Below are positions 41,311-51,937 of a stretch of DNA of 64,000 nucleotides, piece by piece (the first letter of the stretch is position 1; every line of letters starts with the position of its first letter). Source of the stretch: Streptomyces sp. DG2A-72 (GTDB lineage: Bacteria > Actinomycetota > Actinomycetes > Streptomycetales > Streptomycetaceae); assembly GCF_030499575.1 (NCBI RefSeq), contig NZ_JASTLC010000001.1:1550001-1614000 (forward strand). Reading direction: 5' to 3'. The position numbers were made by a program, and so were the translations under genes. The notes under the pieces are model-generated. The model did not search any database. It saw only the letters and a program-made list of their open reading frames with translations, and had not been told where the DNA came from.

Positions 41311-42460
41311 GCTGGCCCTCCATCAGGACTGTGTTCATCAAAGACGTGAAGCGGTCGAACAGGTAGGCGGCGTCGTGCGGGCCCGCGGCCGCTTCGGGGT
41401 GGTACTGGACGCTGAAGGCCGGCCGGTCGAGGAGCTGCAGCCCCTCCACCACGTTGTCGTTGAGGCAGACGTGGGAGACCTCGGCGCGGCCGTACGGAGT
41501 GTCGGAGACCTTGTCGATCGGGGCGTCCACGGCGAAGCCGTGGTTGTGCGCGGTGATCTCGACCTTGCCGGTCGTACGGTCCTGCACCGGCTGGTTGATG
41601 CCGCGGTGGCCGTACTTCAGCTTGTACGTGCCGAAGCCGAGCGCGCGCCCCAGGATCTGGTTGCCGAAGCAGATGCCGAACAGCGGGGTGCCGCGTTCGA
41701 GCACGGCCTGCATCACGGCGACCGGGTGGTCGGCGGTGGCCGGGTCACCGGGGCCGTTGGAGAAGAACACGCCGTCCGGCTCGACGGCGAACACGTCCTC
41801 GGCCGTCGCCGTCGCGGGCAGCACATGCACCTCGATGCCGCGCTCGGCCATCCGGTGCGGGGTCATGCCCTTGATGCCGAGGTCCACGGCTGCGACGGTG
41901 AACTTCTTCTCGCCGATCGCGGGGACGACGTACGCCTCCTTGGTGGCGACCTCGGCCGAAAGGTTCGCACCCTTCATCTCGGGGGCCTGGCGCACCTCGG
42001 CGAGCATGGTGCCCTCGTCGGGCAGCGCGTTGCCGGAGAAGATGCCGACGCGCATGGCGCCGCGCTCACGCAGATGACGCGTCAGCGCGCGCGTGTCGAT
42101 GCCGGAGATGCCGACGACGCCCTGCTGGCGCAGCTCGTCGTCCAGCGAGCGCCGGGAGCGCCAGTTGGAGGGCACGCGCGCGGGGTCGCGTACGACATAG
42201 CCCGCGACCCAGATCTGCTTGCTCTCGGGGTCCTCGTCGTTGACGCCGGTGTTGCCGACGTGCGGGGCGGTCATCACGACGACCTGGCGGTGGTACGACG
42301 GGTCGGTGAGGGTCTCCTGGTAGCCGGTCATGCCGGTGGAGAACACGGCCTCGCCGAAGGTGACTCCCACGGCCCCGTAGGCACGACCGCGGAAGGTCCG
42401 GCCGTCCTCCAGGACGAGGACGGCGGGAACCTTGGCGGCTCCCATGGTGGAGGTCGTCAT
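41303..42460 (-). CDS. carA: Carbamoyl-phosphate synthase small (glutaminase) subunit
   Basis: A 385-aa class-I glutamine amidotransferase subunit. It begins [20 protein letters not shown], with [20 protein letters not shown]. The glutaminase triad is visible as the nucleophile elbow [18 protein letters not shown] (Cys) and the His-x-Glu near the end ([20 protein letters not shown]). Ammonia is channelled to CarB. Its ATG overlaps the stop of the small membrane protein upstream (ATGA). Full length. Confidence 0.98.
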
Positions 42461-43032
42461 CGTTCGGCGCCTTCCGTGCTGTTGGTGTTGATCATGGAGT
42501 TAATGACGTCGACCCACTCGTTGTGCTCGGCGGCGGTGTCGGAGCGGAACCCGGAGTCGATCAGCCGCTCGCCGTGTACCCAGGTCACCACGAGCAGTCC
42601 GCCCTCGGTGAGCACCTTGCCGGCGATCCCCTTGTCGAGCCGCGCCTCACGCAGGGCCGCCAGGGGGACGAAGAAGTCGGTCGCACCGGGGCGTACGACG
42701 TCCAGTCCTTCGTCCGTCAGCGTGAGCTCGACCCGGCTGCGGGTGCCGAGGCCGTGCGCCACGATGCGGTCGAGCCACTGCCCGGCGGTGGTGGAGCCGT
42801 GGTAGCGGCCGCTCATCGTCAGTCTCGCCGCACCGGGCTCGTCCGGCGCGCTGGGCAGCTCGGGCAGGTCGCCCTGGAGCGTGCCGCGCCACTTCCAGCC
42901 CTCGCGCATCAGCCAGTAGATGAGCGCGACGAAGAGGGCGAGGCCGACGAGCCAGCCGATGCGGGCGGCCCAGTCGGTCACCTCCGCCGACTTCTGATCG
43001 GCGGCCAGGTGCGTCAGATGCAGAGGTGTCAC
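42457..43032 (-). CDS. Small membrane-anchored protein embedded in the pyr operon
   Basis: A 191-aa protein lodged between pyrC and carA, with 4-base overlaps on both sides (GTGA at pyrC, ATGA at carA). One membrane helix near residues 30-50 ([20 protein letters not shown]) is followed by a cytosolic beta-rich domain ([60 protein letters not shown]) that looks like a PH-like fold. I do not know its function. Its fixed place in the translationally coupled operon suggests a tie to pyrimidine synthesis, perhaps as a membrane scaffold (inference). Confidence 0.85.
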   Translation of the reverse strand: MTPLHLTHLAADQKSAEVTDWAARIGWLVGLALFVALIYWLMREGWKWRGTLQGDLPELPSAPDEPGAARLTMSGRYHGSTTAGQWLDRIVAHGLGTRSRVELTLTDEGLDVVRPGATDFFVPLAALREARLDKGIAGKVLTEGGLLVVTWVHGERLIDSGFRSDTAAEHNEWVDVINSMINTNSTEGAER

Positions 43033-44315
43033 GTGAGCTTCCCGTCGACGAGCGTGGCCTTGCCCCGGAGCCACGTGTGCGTCACACGGCCCGGCAGCTC
43101 ACGCCCCTGGTACGGAGTGTTGCGGCTGCGCGAGGCGAAGCCCTTGGGGTCCACGGACCCACGGTATTCCGTGTCGACGAGCGTGAGGTTGGCGGGCTCA
43201 CCAGCCGAGACGGGGCGGCCGTGCCCGCCCGCCCGCCCGATCCGGGCGGGCTTGAAGGACATGCGGTCGGCGACCCCGGCCCAGGTGAGGAGCCCGGTGT
43301 CCACCATCGTCTCCTGGACCACTGACAACGCGGTCTCCAGGCCGACCATGCCCATGGCGGCCGCGGCCCACTCGCAGTCCTTGTCCTCGTGCGGGTGCGG
43401 GGCGTGGTCGGTGGCCACGATGTCGATCGTGCCGTCGGCGAGCGCCTCGCGCAGGGCGAGCACATCGCGCTCGGTGCGCAGCGGCGGGTTGACCTTGTAG
43501 ACCGGGTTGTACGTCCGGACCAGCTCGTCGGTGAGGAGGAGGTGGTGCGGGGTGACCTCGGCGGTGACGTCGATGCCGCGGGACTTGGCCCAGCGGATGA
43601 TCTCGACGGAGCCGGCGGTCGACAGATGGCAGATGTGGACGCGGGAGCCGACGTGCTCGGCGAGCAGGACATCCCGGGCGATGATCGATTCTTCGGCCAC
43701 CGCCGGCCAGCCGCCCAGCCCCAGCTCGGCGGAGACCACGCCCTCGTTCATCTGGGCGCCCTCGGTCAGCCGCGGCTCCTGCGCATGCTGGGCGACGACG
43801 CCGCCGAAGGCCTTCACGTACTCCAGCGCACGGCGCATGATCACGGCGTCGTCGACGCACTTGCCGTCGTCGGAGAAGACGGTGACTCCGGCCGCCGACT
43901 CGTGCATGGCGCCCAGCTCGGCCAGCTTCTTGCCGTCCAGGCCGACGGTGACGGCGCCGATGGGCTGCACATCGCAGTAGCCGTGCTCCTGGCCGAGCCG
44001 GTACACCTGCTCGACGACACCGGCGGTGTCGGCGACCGGGAAGGTGTTGGCCATGGCGAACACGGCCGTGTAGCCGCCGCTCGCTGCCGCGCGCGTACCG
44101 GTCAGCACGGTCTCGGAGTCCTCGCGCCCCGGCTCACGCAGATGGGTGTGCAGGTCGACGAGGCCCGGCAGCAGCACCTTGCCGCCCGCCTCGACGACCT
44201 GGGCGCCCTCGTCCGACAGACCGGTGCCCACGGCCGCGATCTGCGCGCCCTCGATCAGGACGTCCTGCGGCTCACCGCCGAGCACCTTCGCACCACGGAT
44301 CAGGATCTTGCTCAT
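43029..44315 (-). CDS. pyrC: Dihydroorotase
   Basis: A 428-aa zinc amidohydrolase closing carbamoyl aspartate to dihydroorotate. Metal ligands appear as GLVDLHTHLREPGREDSETV (H-x-H), a carbamylated-lysine region, VHICHLSTAGSVEIIRWAK and IVATDHAPHPHEDKDC (catalytic Asp). This is the class-I type used with a separate PyrB. The ATG at 44315 begins MSKILIRGAKVLGG. It lies 5 bases after pyrB and overlaps the next gene by 4. Confidence 0.97.
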   Translation of the reverse strand: MSKILIRGAKVLGGEPQDVLIEGAQIAAVGTGLSDEGAQVVEAGGKVLLPGLVDLHTHLREPGREDSETVLTGTRAAASGGYTAVFAMANTFPVADTAGVVEQVYRLGQEHGYCDVQPIGAVTVGLDGKKLAELGAMHESAAGVTVFSDDGKCVDDAVIMRRALEYVKAFGGVVAQHAQEPRLTEGAQMNEGVVSAELGLGGWPAVAEESIIARDVLLAEHVGSRVHICHLSTAGSVEIIRWAKSRGIDVTAEVTPHHLLLTDELVRTYNPVYKVNPPLRTERDVLALREALADGTIDIVATDHAPHPHEDKDCEWAAAAMGMVGLETALSVVQETMVDTGLLTWAGVADRMSFKPARIGRAGGHGRPVSAGEPANLTLVDTEYRGSVDPKGFASRSRNTPYQGRELPGRVTHTWLRGKATLVDGKLT

Positions 44316-44320
44316 CTGTC

Positions 44321-45298
44321 TTACTTCTCCTCGGTACGGGGGTGGCTGACGGCCGGCTCGCTGCCGCCCAGCAGCAGGTACAGGACGGCCATCCGGATGG
44401 AGACTCCGTTTGCGACCTGCTCGATGGCGGTGCAGCGCTCGGAGTCGGCGACCTCGGCGGTGATCTCCATGCCGCGGACCATCGGCCCGGGGTGCATCAC
44501 GATGGAGTGCTCGGGCATCTTCGCCATGCGGTCGCCGTCGAGGCCGTAGCGCCGCGAGTACTCGCGCTCGGTCGGGAAGAAGGCGTCGTTCATCCGCTCG
44601 CGCTGGACCCGCAGCAGCATCACGGCGTCGGACTTGGGCAGCGTGCTGTCCAGGTCGTACGCCACCTCGCACGGCCAGGTCTCGATGCCGACCGGCAGCA
44701 GGGTGGGCGGGGCGACGAGCGTGACGTCCGCGCCGAGGGTGTGCAGCAGGTCGACGTTGGAGCGGGCGACGCGGCTGTGCAGGATGTCGCCGACGATCGT
44801 GATGCGCTTGCCGTCGAGGTCCTGCCCTATCCCGGCGTCCCGCCCGACCAGGCGCCGCCGCATGGTGAAGGCGTCCAACAGGGCCTGCGTGGGGTGCTGG
44901 TGGGTGCCGTCGCCGGCATTGATGACGGCGGCGTCGATCCAGCCGGAGTTGGCCAGGGTGTACGGCGCTCCGGAGGCGCCGTGCCGGATGACGACGGCGT
45001 CGACCCCCATGGCTTCGAGGGTCTGGGCGGTGTCCTTCAGGGACTCGCCCTTCGACACCGAGGACCCCTTGGCCGAGAAGTTGATGACATCGGCGGACAG
45101 GCGCTTCTCCGCCGCTTCGAAGGAGATCCGGGTCCGCGTCGAGTCCTCGAAGAAGAGGTTGACGACGGTACGGCCGCGCAAGGTCGGCAGTTTCTTGATC
45201 GGCCGGTCGGCGACCCGGGCCATCTCCTCGGCGGTGTCGAGGATCTGGACGGCGTCGTCGCGGGTGAGGTCGGCGGCCGAGATGAGATGACGCTGCAT
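44321..45298 (-). CDS. pyrB: Aspartate carbamoyltransferase catalytic chain
   Basis: A 325-aa enzyme joining carbamoyl phosphate and aspartate. The carbamoyl-phosphate loop is [20 protein letters not shown] (S-T-R-T) and the 80s-type loop contributes [16 protein letters not shown]. The aspartate-binding part includes [12 protein letters not shown] and [12 protein letters not shown]. No regulatory PyrI is present, as in other Gram-positives. It lies 90 bases after pyrR; a stem-loop sits in that gap. Confidence 0.97.
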   Translation of the reverse strand: MQRHLISAADLTRDDAVQILDTAEEMARVADRPIKKLPTLRGRTVVNLFFEDSTRTRISFEAAEKRLSADVINFSAKGSSVSKGESLKDTAQTLEAMGVDAVVIRHGASGAPYTLANSGWIDAAVINAGDGTHQHPTQALLDAFTMRRRLVGRDAGIGQDLDGKRITIVGDILHSRVARSNVDLLHTLGADVTLVAPPTLLPVGIETWPCEVAYDLDSTLPKSDAVMLLRVQRERMNDAFFPTEREYSRRYGLDGDRMAKMPEHSIVMHPGPMVRGMEITAEVADSERCTAIEQVANGVSIRMAVLYLLLGGSEPAVSHPRTEEK

Positions 45299-45340
45299 CT
45301 TTCAGGCTCCGTAAGGCAGTTCAGTTTTGGGAGATTCCGG

Positions 45341-45389
45341 GCAAGCAGGGATGCGCCGGGGTATACCGGGGCACATGCCGGCTGCTTGC
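45341..45389 (-). promoter_or_regulatory. Stem-loop between pyrR and pyrB
   Basis: GCAAGCAG (45341-45348) pairs with CTGCTTGC (45382-45389), which overlaps the pyrR stop; inner G/C pairing is also possible. It could be a processing or partial-termination element tuning pyrR against the downstream genes. Confidence 0.4.
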
Positions 45390-45970
45390 TACCGGGTCGG
45401 CTTCACACCGAGCAGCACGGTGTCGCGACCGTCCTCCTCGGCGAGCTGGACCTTGACCGTCTCCCGCAACGACGTGGGGAGGTTCTTGCCGACATAGTCG
45501 GCGCGGATGGGCAGTTCACGGTGGCCGCGGTCGACGAGGACCGCGAGCTGCACGGCGCGCGGACGGCCGATGTCGTTCAGCGCGTCGAGCGCGGCGCGGA
45601 TGGTGCGGCCGGAGAAGAGCACGTCGTCGACGAGGACGACGAGGCGGCCGTCGACGCCGTCACCGGGGATGTCCGTGCGGGCCAGCGCACGCGGCGGATG
45701 CATGCGCAGGTCGTCGCGGTACATGGTGATGTCGAGCGAACCGACCGGGATCTTGCGGTCGGTGATCTCCTCGAGCTTGCGGCCGAGCCGCTGGGCGAGG
45801 AAGACGCCTCGGGTGGGGATACCGAGGAGCACCACGTCGTCGGCGCCCTTGGCGCGCTCGACGATCTCGTGGGCGATGCGGGTCAACACCCGCGCGATGT
45901 CAGGGCCTTCGAGAACGGGCCGGGCCTCGGACCGCTCTGAGTCCTGCTGGGTGTCCTGCTGCTTGTCCAT
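45389..45970 (-). CDS. pyrR: Pyrimidine operon RNA-binding regulator / uracil phosphoribosyltransferase
   Basis: A 193-aa protein with the type-I PRTase fold. It has the PRPP loop [20 protein letters not shown], flexible-loop region [12 protein letters not shown], and [13 protein letters not shown]. In other bacteria UMP-bound PyrR binds a hairpin in pyr mRNA and lowers expression; in actinobacteria this seems to act at translation initiation. A matching loop lies just upstream at 45989-46007. First gene of the pyr operon, ATG 45970, SD GGAGG at 45981-45985. Confidence 0.96.
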   Translation of the reverse strand: MDKQQDTQQDSERSEARPVLEGPDIARVLTRIAHEIVERAKGADDVVLLGIPTRGVFLAQRLGRKLEEITDRKIPVGSLDITMYRDDLRMHPPRALARTDIPGDGVDGRLVVLVDDVLFSGRTIRAALDALNDIGRPRAVQLAVLVDRGHRELPIRADYVGKNLPTSLRETVKVQLAEEDGRDTVLLGVKPTR

Positions 45971-45988
45971 ATGAAACGGACCTCCTTC

Positions 45989-46007
45989 TCCGCCTCACGG
46001 GACGGAC
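45989..46007 (-). promoter_or_regulatory. PyrR-binding loop in the pyr leader
   Basis: On the minus strand, GTCCGTCCCGTGAGGCGGA folds as a stem (TCCG/CGGA) around UCCCGUGAGGC. This fits the core of the PyrR consensus (UCC-N-G-N-GAGG-Y). It ends just upstream of the pyrR Shine-Dalgarno (45981-45985), so PyrR bound there could block ribosome access. No terminator/antiterminator pair is visible in the leader. Confidence 0.75.
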
Positions 46008-46124
46008 CTTAAAGGACGCCGGAATTGCGCCATCCACGGTAGCAGGCCGGGACGACTGCCCTGATCACCCCCTTGGCGTAATCAGGTGCTGATACCACGG
46101 AAGAGTCGGTGTGGACCATTCGGC

Positions 46125-46167
46125 TTGACGCAGAAGAGTCACGCTGCGTAACCTCACAGTGAGTTAC
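46125..46167 (+). promoter_or_regulatory. bldD promoter with overlapping BldD-box-like operator
   Basis: TTGACG (46125-46130), an 18-base spacer and TAACCT (46149-46154) form a sigma-70-type promoter. CTCACAGTGAGTTAC (46153-46167) overlaps the -10 and start region and matches the BldD consensus (nTnACnC(A/T)GnGTnAn) at all but one fixed position. BldD is known to repress its own gene, so this is the likely autoregulatory site. Confidence 0.8.
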
Positions 46168-46222
46168 CAGCCGCGCGGCTTGGAACCACACCAGCTGCGT
46201 CGACACAGTGCCGGGGAGCTAT

Positions 46223-46726
46223 ATGTCCAGCGAATACGCCAAACAGCTCGGGGCCAAGCTCCGGGCCATCCGCACCCAGCAGGGCCTTTCCCTCCACGGT
46301 GTCGAGGAGAAGTCCCAGGGACGCTGGAAGGCGGTCGTGGTCGGATCGTACGAGCGCGGCGACCGTGCCGTGACCGTACAGCGTCTTGCCGAGCTGGCGG
46401 ATTTCTACGGCGTTCCGGTGCAGGAGCTGCTGCCGGGCACCACGCCGGGCGGTGCCGCCGAGCCGCCTCCGAAGCTGGTCCTGGACCTGGAGCGGCTGGC
46501 CCATGTGCCGGCCGAGAAGGCGGGTCCCCTGCAGCGGTATGCGGCCACGATCCAGTCGCAGCGCGGTGACTACAACGGCAAGGTGCTCTCGATCCGCCAG
46601 GACGACCTGCGCACACTCGCCGTCATCTACGACCAGTCGCCCTCGGTCCTGACCGAGCAGCTGATCAGCTGGGGCGTCCTGGACGCGGACGCGCGCCGCG
46701 CCGTCTCCCACGCCGAGGAGGGCTGA
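46223..46726 (+). CDS. bldD: BldD, c-di-GMP-responsive developmental master regulator
   Basis: A 167-aa regulator. The N-terminal XRE helix-turn-helix is MSSEYAKQLGAKLRAIRTQQ, GLSLHGVEEKSQGRWKAVVV, with GSYERGDRAVTVQRLAELAD. After a Pro-rich linker the C-terminal domain binds tetrameric c-di-GMP; its RGD/signature region RQDDLRTLAVIYDQSP is visible. Bound to c-di-GMP it dimerises and represses sporulation genes during vegetative growth. ATG 46223 follows GGGGAG. It is divergent from the pyr operon and ends at strong terminators. Confidence 0.97.
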   Translation: MSSEYAKQLGAKLRAIRTQQGLSLHGVEEKSQGRWKAVVVGSYERGDRAVTVQRLAELADFYGVPVQELLPGTTPGGAAEPPPKLVLDLERLAHVPAEKAGPLQRYAATIQSQRGDYNGKVLSIRQDDLRTLAVIYDQSPSVLTEQLISWGVLDADARRAVSHAEEG

Positions 46727-46752
46727 GCGCTCCGCCGCTTCAGCAGAAACGT

Positions 46753-46798
46753 GCCGCCGGGGTGGCCGGAACTTCATGGTTCCGGCCACCCCGGCGGC
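46753..46798. terminator. Perfect 20-bp terminator hairpin after bldD
   Basis: Arms 46753-46772 and 46779-46798 (GCCGCCGGGGTGGCCGGAAC and its complement) pair without mismatch around TTCATG, followed on the plus strand by TTTCT. It lies 26 bases after the bldD stop. Confidence 0.9.
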
Positions 46799-46835
46799 TT
46801 TCTGCGCCCCTGCCGACGCTCCAGCGGGCAGGGAT

Positions 46836-46875
46836 GCCAAAGGGCCCGCAGCGGTCTCGCTGCGGGCCCTTTGGC
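46836..46875. terminator. Perfect 18-bp terminator hairpin after nusB
   Basis: Arms 46836-46853 (GCCAAAGGGCCCGCAGCG) and 46858-46875 pair perfectly around GTCT. For minus-strand transcription it lies 29 bases after the nusB stop. With the hairpin at 46753 it insulates the convergent bldD and nusB units. Confidence 0.9.
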
Positions 46876-46904
46876 GCATCCGTACCTCTTGTCGCCTTAT
46901 CGCT

Positions 46905-47342
46905 CTATGCCTCGTCGTCCCGGCGCAGCGACGGCTTGAGGTCCTTCAGACGGCCGAGCAGGCCGTTGACGAACGAGGGCGACTCGTCCGTGGAGAACTC
47001 CTTCGCCAGCTGCACCATCTCGTCGAGCACGACGGCGTCCGGGGTCGCGTCGACCCAGATCAGCTCGTACGCACCGAGGCGCAGGATGTTGCGGTCCACG
47101 ACCGGCATCCGGTCGAGTGTCCAGCCGACCGAGTACTGCGCGATCAGCTCGTCGATCCGCTTCGCGCGCTGCGCATAGCCCTCGACCAGCTGCATCGTGT
47201 ACTCGCTCACCGGCGGCTGCCGGGTGTCGTCCCGGGAGAGCCGGATCCAGTCCGCGAGGACCGTGAGGACGTCGGCGCCACGCTGGTCGCCCTCGAAGAG
47301 GATCTGGAAGGCGCGCTTGCGGGCCGTGTTGCGGGCAGCCAA
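46905..47342 (-). CDS. nusB: Transcription antitermination factor NusB
   Basis: A 145-aa all-helical RNA-binding protein. It begins AARNTARKRAFQILFEGDQR and keeps the classic NPDAVVLDEMVQLAKEFS-like and SFVNGLLGRL motifs. NusB with NusE binds boxA RNA and promotes rRNA transcription. The only start in position is TTG at 47342, one base after the efp stop (TAAATTG), so translation almost certainly depends on ribosomes finishing efp. It ends at an 18-bp terminator. Confidence 0.96.
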   Translation of the reverse strand: MAARNTARKRAFQILFEGDQRGADVLTVLADWIRLSRDDTRQPPVSEYTMQLVEGYAQRAKRIDELIAQYSVGWTLDRMPVVDRNILRLGAYELIWVDATPDAVVLDEMVQLAKEFSTDESPSFVNGLLGRLKDLKPSLRRDDEA

Positions 47343-47343
47343 T

Positions 47344-47910
47344 TTAGCTGTTCACCCGGCCGAGGTAGTCGCTCGTGCGGGTGTCGACCTTGATCTTCTC
47401 ACCGGTGGTGATGAAGAGCGGGACCTGGATCTGGTGACCGGTCTCCAGCGTGGCGGGCTTGGTGCCGCCGGTGGAGCGGTCGCCCTGGACGCCCGGCTCG
47501 GTCTCCTGGATGGTCAGCTCGACGGCGGCCGGCAGCTCGACGAAGAGCACCTCGCCCTCGTGCTGGGCCACGGTGGCCATGAAGCCCTCGACCAGGAAGT
47601 TGGCGGCGTCACCGACGGCCTTGCGGTCGACCATGAGCTGGTCGTAGGTCTCCATGTCCATGAAGACGAAGTACTCGCCGTCCATGTAGGAGAACTGCAT
47701 GTCCCGCTTGTCGACGGTGGCCGTCTCGACCTTCACGCCGGCGTTGAAGGTCTTGTCGACGACCTTCCCGGAGAGCACGTTCTTGAGCTTGGTGCGCACG
47801 AATGCAGGGCCCTTGCCGGGCTTGACGTGCTGGAACTCGACGACGGACCAGAGCTGGCCGCCTTCGAGCTTGAGCACCATGCCGTTCTTGAGGTCGTTCG
47901 TGGAAGCCAC
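47344..47910 (-). CDS. efp: Elongation factor P
   Basis: A 188-aa translation factor that rescues ribosomes stalled at polyproline. Domain I begins [20 protein letters not shown], with the tip loop [20 protein letters not shown]. The Lys in PGKGP sits where other bacteria carry a modified residue; the palindromic PGKGP loop is the actinobacterial type thought to work without modification. OB domains II and III follow, ending [16 protein letters not shown] 47910. Encoded between pepP and nusB on one strand. Confidence 0.97.
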   Translation of the reverse strand: MASTNDLKNGMVLKLEGGQLWSVVEFQHVKPGKGPAFVRTKLKNVLSGKVVDKTFNAGVKVETATVDKRDMQFSYMDGEYFVFMDMETYDQLMVDRKAVGDAANFLVEGFMATVAQHEGEVLFVELPAAVELTIQETEPGVQGDRSTGGTKPATLETGHQIQVPLFITTGEKIKVDTRTSDYLGRVNS

Positions 47911-47969
47911 GGTTGCGGAATCTCCTGGACTGACGTGGACGACCCCGGCGCAGGCGCACAGCTCAATCG

Positions 47970-49076
47970 CTAGAGCGCGAGCAGCTCCTTGGTCGTGATG
48001 GTGAGTAGCTCGGGTCCGCCGTCCGCCTCGGGGCGTACGACGAGCGTGTCATCGATCCGGACACCGCCCCGGCCCGGGAAGTGGACCCCCGGTTCGACGG
48101 TGACCGGCACGCAAGCGTCCAGTTTACCCATGGCCGCGGGGGCCAGCTGCGGGTCCTCGTCGATTTCGAGCCCGACGCCGTGGCCGGTGAGCGGGGCGAG
48201 CCCCTCCGTACAGCCCGCGGAGTCCAGTACCTGGCGTGCGGCGCGGTCCACGTCCCGGTAGGCGGCGCCGGGTACCAGGGTCTCCCTTCCGGCGCGCTGA
48301 GCGGCGAAGACGAGGTCGTACAGCTCGATCTGCCAGTCCGCGGGAGATGTGCCGATCACGAAGGTGCGGCCGATCTCGCAGCGATATCCGCGGTACGTCG
48401 CTCCCAGGCACACGGAGAGGAAGTCGCCCTCTTCCACTCGGCGGTCCGTCGGCCGGTGGGCCCGGCGTCCGGAGTTCGGGCCGGTGGCGACGGAGGTGGC
48501 GAAGGCGGGGCCGTCGGCGCCGTGGTCGATGAGCCGTCGCTCCAGTTCGAGGGCGAGGTGGCGTTCGGTGCGGCCGACGAGGATGGACTCCAGGAGTTCG
48601 CCGAGGGCCTGGTCGGCGATCTCGGCGCCGATGCGGAGGCAGGAGATCTCCTCCTCGTCCTTCACGACCCTGAGCTGCTCGACGGCTCCGCCGAGCTCGG
48701 TGAGGCGGAGGCGGGGGGCGACCGAGCGGATGGCTCGGTGGCGGGCCACGGTGAGGTGGTGTTCCTCCACGGCGAGGGAGTCCCCGCCCTGCGCTTCCGC
48801 GAGGCCGGCCGCGGCAACGGCGGCGTCGCCTCCGGCGCCGGGGAGGGTATGGATCCGCAGCGCCTCGTCGAGGCGGCCCTCGGTGGGGCGGCGGTCGGGC
48901 GGGTCGGCGCATACGAGCAGGTCTTCGGTCTTGCCGAGGAGCAGCACGGCGCCGTGGGGGTCGGCGCCCGCGAGGTAGCGGACGTTGGCGGGGCGCGAGA
49001 CCAGCGCGGATTGGCTGCCGCCGGCTTGGCAGTGGTCCCTGAGCCGGGTTCGGCGGGCTGCGTACACCTCTGACAT
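47970..49076 (-). CDS. pepP: M24-family metallopeptidase, Xaa-Pro aminopeptidase-like
   Basis: A 368-aa protein with the creatinase N-terminal domain ([20 protein letters not shown]) and the pita-bread catalytic domain. Expected metal ligands appear around [20 protein letters not shown], in [20 protein letters not shown] (His), and in [20 protein letters not shown] (Glu). The family's first aspartate in the SVCLG segment is not an obvious D, so activity may differ. Genes of this type sit beside efp in many actinobacteria, matching the proline theme. It starts 59 bases upstream of efp. Confidence 0.85.
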   Translation of the reverse strand: MSEVYAARRTRLRDHCQAGGSQSALVSRPANVRYLAGADPHGAVLLLGKTEDLLVCADPPDRRPTEGRLDEALRIHTLPGAGGDAAVAAAGLAEAQGGDSLAVEEHHLTVARHRAIRSVAPRLRLTELGGAVEQLRVVKDEEEISCLRIGAEIADQALGELLESILVGRTERHLALELERRLIDHGADGPAFATSVATGPNSGRRAHRPTDRRVEEGDFLSVCLGATYRGYRCEIGRTFVIGTSPADWQIELYDLVFAAQRAGRETLVPGAAYRDVDRAARQVLDSAGCTEGLAPLTGHGVGLEIDEDPQLAPAAMGKLDACVPVTVEPGVHFPGRGGVRIDDTLVVRPEADGGPELLTITTKELLAL

Positions 49077-49227
49077 GACACGAGCGTAGGAGGGGTGGGC
49101 GAATTGTGCCGGTTGGGAGAGCGCCGTTCGGAGGAGGGGGTGCCACTGGGGGTCGCTGCCGGGTGCGGGTCGGTGGGGGCTGATCGCGCAGTTCCCCGCG
49201 CCCCTCAGGTGGGTTCAGTCCCGTTGG

Positions 49228-50139
49228 CTACCAGTTCGGAGGGCTCGCGATTGATCTTGCCAGTACGTCGTCCAGTACGCGGGCCGTCTGGGGGACGTCC
49301 ATCTGGGAGTTGTCGATGATGGGGAGGCCGGAGCCGTACCAGCCGGCCATGCGGCCGTGGATGCGGGCGACCTCTTCGTCGGTGAGGCGGCGGTTGCCTG
49401 TGCGGTGGGCGTTGCGTTCCAGGACGATGTCGAGGCCCGGGAGGAGGACGACGGGGAGGAGGCCGGGGCCGACGTGGCGCTTCCAGCCGCCGAGGCCGAC
49501 GACGGGGCGGTCGGGGAAGACGGCGTCGTCGAGGATGCAGGAGATGCCGTTGGCGAGGAAGTTGCGGGCGGCGAAGCCACAGGTGCGGCGGGCCAGGCGG
49601 TACTGGGCCTCCGAGTGGTCGTTCCACCCGGACTGCGGGTCGGCGAAGCCGGAGCGGACCCATTCGCGTACGTCGTCGAGGCTGATGTGGGCCGTGGGGA
49701 CCCGTCGGTGGTCCGCCCAGTACTTGGCGACGCTGGTCTTGCCGGCGCCCGCCGGGCCGATGAGCAGCACCGCGAGGGTGGTGTTCGTGGGGTCGGGGGC
49801 CGCGGTGGCGGGCGGTGTGGTCGGCACGGCGACCGGGCCGCCGGGGGGCAGCGGCACATGGCCTGTGGTGTCCGGCGTGGGTGGAGCCGACGTGTGCTGC
49901 GGGACGGTGTGGTGTGACGCGGGGCCCGGCGGGGGCGGTGCGGTGAAGCCCGGCGTGGGAGGCGGCTGGGACACCGGGGCGGAGCCTGGAGCCGGAGGCG
50001 GCGGGGGCACAGGGGCGGGCCCTTGGTGTGGGCCCGGCTGGTGCGCGGCCGGCGACCAGCCGTCGGCCGGTCCGTGCCCCGGCTGGTGGGGCGGCGGCAG
50101 CGGAGAACCCACTGCGTGCTGCATCCGGTGCCACTCCAT
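49228..50139 (-). CDS. P-loop ATP-binding protein with Pro-rich N-terminus
   Basis: A 303-aa protein. The first 130 residues are Pro/Gly/His-rich and probably disordered (PHQPGHGPADGWSP, PQHTSAPPTPDTTG). The AAA/kinase-like P-loop domain follows, with LLIGPAGAGKTSVAKYWADH (Walker A), HISLDDVREWVRSGFADPQS (acidic switch) and a NSQMDVPQTARVLDDVL C-terminal helix. It resembles small zeta-toxin/chloramphenicol phosphotransferase-type kinases. ATG 50139 was preferred because a GC-rich hairpin separates the upstream sequence; ATG 50124 is an alternative. Function unknown. Confidence 0.78.
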   Translation of the reverse strand: MEWHRMQHAVGSPLPPPHQPGHGPADGWSPAAHQPGPHQGPAPVPPPPPAPGSAPVSQPPPTPGFTAPPPPGPASHHTVPQHTSAPPTPDTTGHVPLPPGGPVAVPTTPPATAAPDPTNTTLAVLLIGPAGAGKTSVAKYWADHRRVPTAHISLDDVREWVRSGFADPQSGWNDHSEAQYRLARRTCGFAARNFLANGISCILDDAVFPDRPVVGLGGWKRHVGPGLLPVVLLPGLDIVLERNAHRTGNRRLTDEEVARIHGRMAGWYGSGLPIIDNSQMDVPQTARVLDDVLARSIASPPNW

Positions 50140-50202
50140 CTCGTACAGGCAATTGGCGCTGGCAGCGGGGCCCGAACCCCACTCCCTACCGAACGGTACC
50201 GT

Positions 50203-50232
50203 CCCCGGCCGCCGTTTGGTGAACGGCCGGGG
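50203..50232 (-). terminator. GC-rich hairpin between aroB and the ATP-binding protein gene
   Basis: CCCCGGCCG (50203-50211) pairs with CGGCCGGGG (50224-50232) around a 12-base loop, 57 bases past the aroB stop. It probably ends the aro transcript. Confidence 0.6.
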
Positions 50233-50288
50233 GCGGTCCGAAGTGCCCATGCCCACAGGCAAATCGGGCGTACGACGCCCGCGAGGAC

Positions 50289-51933
<1,645 letters not shown>

Positions 51934-51937
<4 letters not shown>

